A DNA stretch of 64,000 nt from Chitinophaga eiseniae (GTDB lineage Bacteria > Bacteroidota > Bacteroidia > Chitinophagales > Chitinophagaceae). The notes under the pieces are model-generated. The model was not told the DNA's origin. It was given only the letters and a program-made list of their open reading frames with translations, and did not search any database. Within the stretch, counting starts at the first letter, position 1. Every line of letters begins with the position of its first letter. The DNA lies in assembly GCF_900167135.1 (NCBI RefSeq), contig NZ_FUWZ01000003.1, forward strand, positions 186,001 through 250,000, read 5' to 3'. Positions 59,507 to 64,000 of the stretch are shown piece after piece. Made by a program: the position numbers and the translations under genes.

Positions 59507-59833
59507 ATGATAACCGTTTCAGAAAAAGCAGGAGCATATATTAAGACGCTGATGGAGACAGAACATCATGCCCCCGGTACTTTTGTAAGAGTGGGTGTGA
59601 AAGGCGGCGGTTGCTCCGGCCTTGAATATGTGATGAAGTTTGAGACAGAAGAACAGGAAGGAGACCAGGTATTTGAAGACAAAGGCGTAAAGGTAGTCGT
59701 ACAGATGAAAAGCCTGCTTTACCTGTATGGTACAGAACTGGACTACTCCGACGGCCTGAATGGCAAAGGCCTCTTCTTCAACAACCCGAATGCAACGAGA
59801 ACATGCAGCTGCGGCGAAAGCTTCGCGGTATAA
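59507..59833 (+). CDS. sufA: Fe-S carrier protein SufA
   Basis: 108 residues of the HesB/IscA family with the three conserved cysteines, Cys36 (GGGCSGLEY), Cys100 and Cys102 (TCSCGESF). It accepts clusters from SufBCD and hands them to apo-enzymes. Confidence 0.9.
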   Translation: MITVSEKAGAYIKTLMETEHHAPGTFVRVGVKGGGCSGLEYVMKFETEEQEGDQVFEDKGVKVVVQMKSLLYLYGTELDYSDGLNGKGLFFNNPNATRTCSCGESFAV

Positions 59834-59846
59834 ATATCAAAATCGT

Positions 59847-61292
59847 ATGATGAACAGTAACGAAATAATAGATGATATAGCCAATAAGGAGTACGAGTTT
59901 GGCTTTACCACCGATATTGAAATGGATATCGCTCCTCCGGGGCTGAATGAAGATATCATCCGCTTTATTTCCGCTAAAAAGAATGAACCGGAATGGCTGC
60001 TGGAATGGCGTCTGAAAGGTTTTGCCGCCTTCAGGAAAATGCAGTTCCCCTCCTGGCAGCACTTTGAAATGCCGGAGCTGGACCTGCAGGCCCTCTCCTA
60101 TTATGCCGCTCCCAAAAAGAAAAAACAACTGAACAGCCTCGACGAAGTGGACCCGGAACTGCTGGCCACTTTTGAAAAGCTGGGTATTCCGCTCAACGAA
60201 CAGAAGGCGCTGACCGGTGTGGCCGTAGACGCCGTGTTTGACAGCGTGTCCGTAGCCACCACCTTCAAAGGCAAACTGAAAGAGATGGGCGTTATCTTCT
60301 GCTCTTTCGGGGAAGCGGTACAGGAATATCCTGACCTTGTAAAAAAATACCTCGGTACCGTAGTACCACACTCTGACAACATTTTCGCCGCGCTGAACTC
60401 CGCTGTGTTTTCTGACGGCTCTTTCACCTATATTCCGAAAGGCGTACGCTGCCCGATGGAACTGAGCACCTACTTCCGTATCAACGCTCAGAACACCGGC
60501 CAGTTCGAACGTACGCTGATCATCGCCGACGAAGGCAGCTATGTGAGCTACCTGGAAGGCTGTACCGCTCCCATGCGCGATGAAAACCAGCTGCACGCCG
60601 CAGTAGTGGAACTCGTAGCCCTGGACCACGCGGAAATCAAATACTCTACCGTACAGAACTGGTACCCCGGCGATAAAGACGGTAAAGGCGGTATCTACAA
60701 CTTCGTGACCAAAAGAGGCATCTGTAAAGGCAACGCCAGCAAGATCTCCTGGACACAGGTAGAAACCGGCTCCGCCATCACCTGGAAATATCCCAGCGTG
60801 ATCCTGCAGGGTGACTACTCCGAGGGCGAATTCTACTCCGTAGCAGTAGTGCGTAACAAACAGATCGCTGACACCGGTACCAAAATCCACCACATCGGTA
60901 AAGGCACCAAAAGCCGTATCATTTCCAAAGGTATCTCCGCCGGCAGAGGCGATAACAGCTACCGCGGACTGGTGGCCGTTGGCCCGCGTGCCGACAACGC
61001 CCGTAACTTTACCCAGTGCGACTCCCTGCTGATCGGCAACGATTGCGGCTCCCACACTTTCCCGTATATCGAATCCCGCAATAAAACCGCGATGATCGAA
61101 CACGAAGCCACTACCTCCAAAATCGGGGAAGACCAGATCTTCTATCTGAACGCCCGTGGCATCGATACGGAAAAAGCCGTGGCCCTGATCGTAAACGGTT
61201 ACGTGAAGGAAGTACTGAACCAGCTCCCCATGGAATTTGCCGTGGAAGCACAGAAATTATTATCTATCACACTTGAAGGAAGCGTTGGATAA
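59847..61292 (+). CDS. sufB: Fe-S assembly scaffold SufB
   Basis: 481 residues from the ATG at 59847 (adjacent ATG at 59850); the longer frame from 59760 overlaps sufA and is rejected. [49 protein letters not shown] and [19 protein letters not shown] are SufB signatures. It forms the SufBC2D scaffold on which clusters are built. Confidence 0.95.
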   Translation: MMNSNEIIDDIANKEYEFGFTTDIEMDIAPPGLNEDIIRFISAKKNEPEWLLEWRLKGFAAFRKMQFPSWQHFEMPELDLQALSYYAAPKKKKQLNSLDEVDPELLATFEKLGIPLNEQKALTGVAVDAVFDSVSVATTFKGKLKEMGVIFCSFGEAVQEYPDLVKKYLGTVVPHSDNIFAALNSAVFSDGSFTYIPKGVRCPMELSTYFRINAQNTGQFERTLIIADEGSYVSYLEGCTAPMRDENQLHAAVVELVALDHAEIKYSTVQNWYPGDKDGKGGIYNFVTKRGICKGNASKISWTQVETGSAITWKYPSVILQGDYSEGEFYSVAVVRNKQIADTGTKIHHIGKGTKSRIISKGISAGRGDNSYRGLVAVGPRADNARNFTQCDSLLIGNDCGSHTFPYIESRNKTAMIEHEATTSKIGEDQIFYLNARGIDTEKAVALIVNGYVKEVLNQLPMEFAVEAQKLLSITLEGSVG

Positions 61293-61336
61293 TTCGCTTA
61301 TCCAATTAACTACATACAGAACGAAATAAAACAATC

Positions 61337-62101
61337 ATGCTGACGATTAAAAATCTGCACGCAGAAGTAGAAGGGAAACAAATTCTGAAAGGCATTAACC
61401 TCGAAATAGGTAAAGGCGAAACACATGCCATCATGGGCCCCAACGGCTCCGGCAAAAGCTCGCTGGCCTCCGTGCTCGCTGGCCGTGATAACTATACTGT
61501 GACCGAAGGGGAAGTATGGTTCAACGGTAAAAACCTGCTGGACCTGTCTCCCGAAGACCGCGCGCGTGAAGGCGTATTCCTGGCTTTTCAATATCCTGTT
61601 GAAATCCCGGGCGTATCCAACCTGAACTTTCTGAAAACAGCCCTCAATGAAATCAGGACCTATAAAGGCCTGCCTACCATCGAAGGCCGTGACTTCCTGA
61701 AACTGACCAAAGAGAAGCAGCAGCTGGTAGACTTTAACGCTAACCTGATGAACCGCTCCCTGAACGAAGGTTTCAGCGGTGGTGAAAAGAAACGCAACGA
61801 AATCTTCCAACTGGCGATGCTGGACCCTCAGCTGGCCATCCTGGACGAAACAGACTCCGGTCTGGACATCGACGCACTGCGTATCGTTTCCAACGGCGTT
61901 AACAAACTCCGCGACGCAGAAAAATCTTTCGTAGTCATCACCCACTACCAGCGTCTGCTGGAGTACATCGTGCCTGACTTTGTACACGTACTGTACAACG
62001 GCCGTATCATCAAAACCGGCACCAAGGAACTGGCCCTGGAACTGGAAGAAAGAGGCTACGACTGGCTGAAGGAAGAGTTACATTTGAAAGAATCAGTATA
62101 A
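61337..62101 (+). CDS. sufC: Fe-S assembly ATPase SufC
   Basis: 254 residues, ABC ATPase. Walker A GPNGSGKSS (34-42), signature EGFSGGEKKR, Walker B LAILDETDSGLD, H-loop VITHYQRLL. It powers conformational change of SufBCD. Confidence 0.95.
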   Translation: MLTIKNLHAEVEGKQILKGINLEIGKGETHAIMGPNGSGKSSLASVLAGRDNYTVTEGEVWFNGKNLLDLSPEDRAREGVFLAFQYPVEIPGVSNLNFLKTALNEIRTYKGLPTIEGRDFLKLTKEKQQLVDFNANLMNRSLNEGFSGGEKKRNEIFQLAMLDPQLAILDETDSGLDIDALRIVSNGVNKLRDAEKSFVVITHYQRLLEYIVPDFVHVLYNGRIIKTGTKELALELEERGYDWLKEELHLKESV

Positions 62102-62114
62102 GAAGCATACAATT

Positions 62115-63425
62115 ATGACGAGTGATATTACATTGCCTTTTTACCAGGCGTTAACTACTGATGTGAACGCATTATCGGCCTGCCAGGCGCAGGACGAACT
62201 GCAGGGCATCCGCCAGGAGGCTTTGGACCGCTTCTCTGTGATGGGTCTTCCTACCCTGAAAACAGAAGCATGGCGTTATTCCAACATACAACGCTACCTC
62301 AAGGAATTTCCCTATGAGCTGTTGTACGCCACCACTACCGTACCTGCCTCCGTGGTAGCCCAGGCGGCTATCCCGGAACTGGACTGCTACCGCATTGTGC
62401 TGGTCAACGGCCATCTGCAGGCAGACCTCTCTGAACTGCCCGCCGGCAAAGGCATCACTATCGGCGCGCTCAGCGCCCATACACAGGCCCCTGGCTTCAC
62501 CAAATGGTTCAACAAACAGCACCATCTGGCCCAGGAATCGCTGGCGACCCTCAATACCGCCCTCTTCGCAGACGGACTGTATATTGAACTGGCCGCCAAC
62601 ACTGTCATCGACAAACCGGTACATATCGTTCATGTATACACTGCCGCACAGCATGCCTTTATTCAGCCCCGCCACCTGTGGGTGCTGAACAGAAATGCTG
62701 CCGCTACCATTATCCAAAGCTCCGTTCATCCGGACACCAACGCTGCTGCTTTTGCCAACAGCGTGCTGGAAACCGTAATAGAGGAGAATGCGGAACTGTG
62801 GCACTACAATATCCAGCAGGGCGACCAGCACTTCCGGGAAGTGCACACCACCGCCGCCCAGCAACAGGCCAACAGCCGTTACCATCATTTCAACTTTACC
62901 CTGCCCGGCACCCCGTTCACCCGCAACAACCTGAGCGTGGCCCTCAACGGCAGCTATACGGAAACGAACCTGAACGGCCTGTACATTGCCAACGGCAGCC
63001 AGCATGTAGACAACCATACTTTTATGGACCACATCATGCCGAACTGCAACAGCAACGAACTGTACAAAGGGGTACTGCTCGACAGCGCCAACGGCGTTTT
63101 CACCGGCAGGATCCTGGTACACCAGGAAGCGCAGAAAACCAACGCCTTCCAGCAGAACAACAACCTGCTGCTGGGCGCCAAAGCAGATATCAACTCCCAA
63201 CCACAGCTGGAAATTTACGCAGACGACGTAAAATGCAGCCACGGTTTCACCGCCGGTCAGTTCAGCGAAGAATCCATGTTCTACCTGCGCTCCCGCGGTA
63301 TCGGGGAAGATGCTGCCAAAGCACTGATGGTAAATGCCTTCTCCCATGATATTACAGACGAAGTGAAGGTACCTGCCCTGCAACATTACCTGCAGGAACA
63401 GATTGCCGCCATCATGAACAACTAA
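62115..63425 (+). CDS. sufD: Fe-S assembly protein SufD
   Basis: 436 residues, SufB paralogue. EAWRYSNIQRYLKEFPYE at the N-terminus, then NGLYIANGSQHVDNHTFMDH, SNELYKGVL, QEAQKTNAFQQNNNLLLG and KCSHGFTAGQFSEESMFYLR. Third member of the SufBCD complex. Confidence 0.93.
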   Translation: MTSDITLPFYQALTTDVNALSACQAQDELQGIRQEALDRFSVMGLPTLKTEAWRYSNIQRYLKEFPYELLYATTTVPASVVAQAAIPELDCYRIVLVNGHLQADLSELPAGKGITIGALSAHTQAPGFTKWFNKQHHLAQESLATLNTALFADGLYIELAANTVIDKPVHIVHVYTAAQHAFIQPRHLWVLNRNAAATIIQSSVHPDTNAAAFANSVLETVIEENAELWHYNIQQGDQHFREVHTTAAQQQANSRYHHFNFTLPGTPFTRNNLSVALNGSYTETNLNGLYIANGSQHVDNHTFMDHIMPNCNSNELYKGVLLDSANGVFTGRILVHQEAQKTNAFQQNNNLLLGAKADINSQPQLEIYADDVKCSHGFTAGQFSEESMFYLRSRGIGEDAAKALMVNAFSHDITDEVKVPALQHYLQEQIAAIMNN

Positions 63426-63436
63426 TTACCGATCCA

Positions 63437-64000
63437 ATGGAACATATTGCTAACATAGAAACCACAGCCCTGGACGTAAAGCAGATCAGGAAGGACTTCC
63501 CTATCCTGCAGGAACTGGTGCACGGCAAACCGCTGGTATACCTCGATAACGGGGCTACCACGCAGAAGCCGCTGACGGTTATAGAAACGGAAGCCCGGTA
63601 TTACGAAGAATATAACAGCAATGTGCACCGCGGCGTTCACCACCTGAGCCAGGAAGCCACCAACGCCTACGAGAAAGCCCGCGAAATTGTAGCCGGCTTT
63701 ATCAATGCAGCGCATACCCATGAGGTCATCTTCACCAAAGGCACCACCGACGGGATCAACCTGGTGGCCAACACCATGGGCCGCCGTTTCCTGAAGAAAG
63801 GCGACAGCGTGATCATCTCCGCCATGGAACACCACTCCAACATCGTGCCCTGGCAGATCGCCTGCGAGGAAAGCGGCGCTACCCTGAAAGTGATCCCCAT
63901 CAATGAAAAGGGAGAACTGAAAATGGACGCGTTCACCACCCTGCTGGACGATACGGTGAAAATGGTAGCAGTAACGTACGTTTCCAATACGATGGGTACC
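63437..64000 (+). CDS. sufS: Cysteine desulfurase SufS (partial)
   Basis: 188 codons up to the window edge. YLDNGATTQKP, EEYNSNVHRGVHHLSQEAT, FTKGTTDGINLVA and MEHHSNIVPWQ are typical of SufS-type PLP enzymes that release sulfur from cysteine for SufBCD. The PLP lysine and catalytic Cys lie beyond the window. Starts 11 bp after sufD. Confidence 0.93.
   Translation, partial: MEHIANIETTALDVKQIRKDFPILQELVHGKPLVYLDNGATTQKPLTVIETEARYYEEYNSNVHRGVHHLSQEATNAYEKAREIVAGFINAAHTHEVIFTKGTTDGINLVANTMGRRFLKKGDSVIISAMEHHSNIVPWQIACEESGATLKVIPINEKGELKMDAFTTLLDDTVKMVAVTYVSNTMGT

Noticed and set aside
59778-61103. Minus-strand frame of 441 codons
   Set aside because: Antisense shadow of sufB caused by its codon bias. 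The same holds for 62172-63386 (sufD), 61310-61987 (sufC) and 32498-33220 (terminase).

Overview
The window is Bacteroidota chromosome, most likely Chitinophagaceae (Chitinophaga-like), interrupted by an almost complete siphovirus prophage of about 53 kb. The assignment rests on promoters of the Bacteroidota type (TTG, about 19 nt, TAnnTTTG), the sufR/sufABCDS arrangement, host genes without Shine-Dalgarno motifs, and phage families typical of this phylum. The genus is an inference.

Host left flank (1-5393): a metal-efflux outer-membrane component with its two-component system (minus strand), two GNAT acetyltransferases, a half-size EamA transporter, and a SufR-like regulator. Host right flank (58749-64000): the suf operon, consisting of an FMN reductase-like protein, SufA, SufB, SufC, SufD and the start of SufS. 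The prophage lies exactly between sufR and the suf operon. An imperfect 46-47 bp direct repeat (5383-5428 and 58749-58795) marks its ends. The right copy contains the suf promoter; the left copy covers the sufR start codon.

Prophage layout. The left end holds a small gene with a clear promoter, an XRE regulator, a putative promoter-hairpin-terminator ncRNA and a tiny membrane peptide. The late genes (34.3 to 6.5 kb, minus strand) run: terminases, portal, a glycosylation/methylation cassette, an SPFH protein, MuF-like protein, prohead protease, HK97 capsid, connectors, tail genes (including a -1 frameshifted chaperone pair), tape measure, baseplate, fibre, beta-helix spike, and lysis genes with a candidate unimolecular spanin. 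Three late-gene promoters share the same paired palindromes, which points to a dedicated late-gene switch. The centre (34.4-37.6 kb) holds regulators, a membrane protein and two exported proteins, likely lysogeny-expressed. The early genes (37.7-57.5 kb, plus strand) encode recombination and replication functions, a DNA methyltransferase, a PAPS-reductase-like protein and many small proteins. An excisionase-like gene and the tyrosine integrase close the prophage.

The most unusual element is a gene-poor tract at about 39.8-41.1 kb. It is densely folded on paper, carries two tRNA-like domains without normal anticodon arms and starts near a boxA-like motif. It looks like a large ornate phage RNA of the GOLLD/ROOL kind, possibly a new class. 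Other notable points are a 51-unit Gly-[Ser/Tyr/Asp] hexanucleotide repeat gene, near-canonical AGGAGG ribosome-binding sites in the early block, and a DnaQ-like gene broken by a single amber codon.
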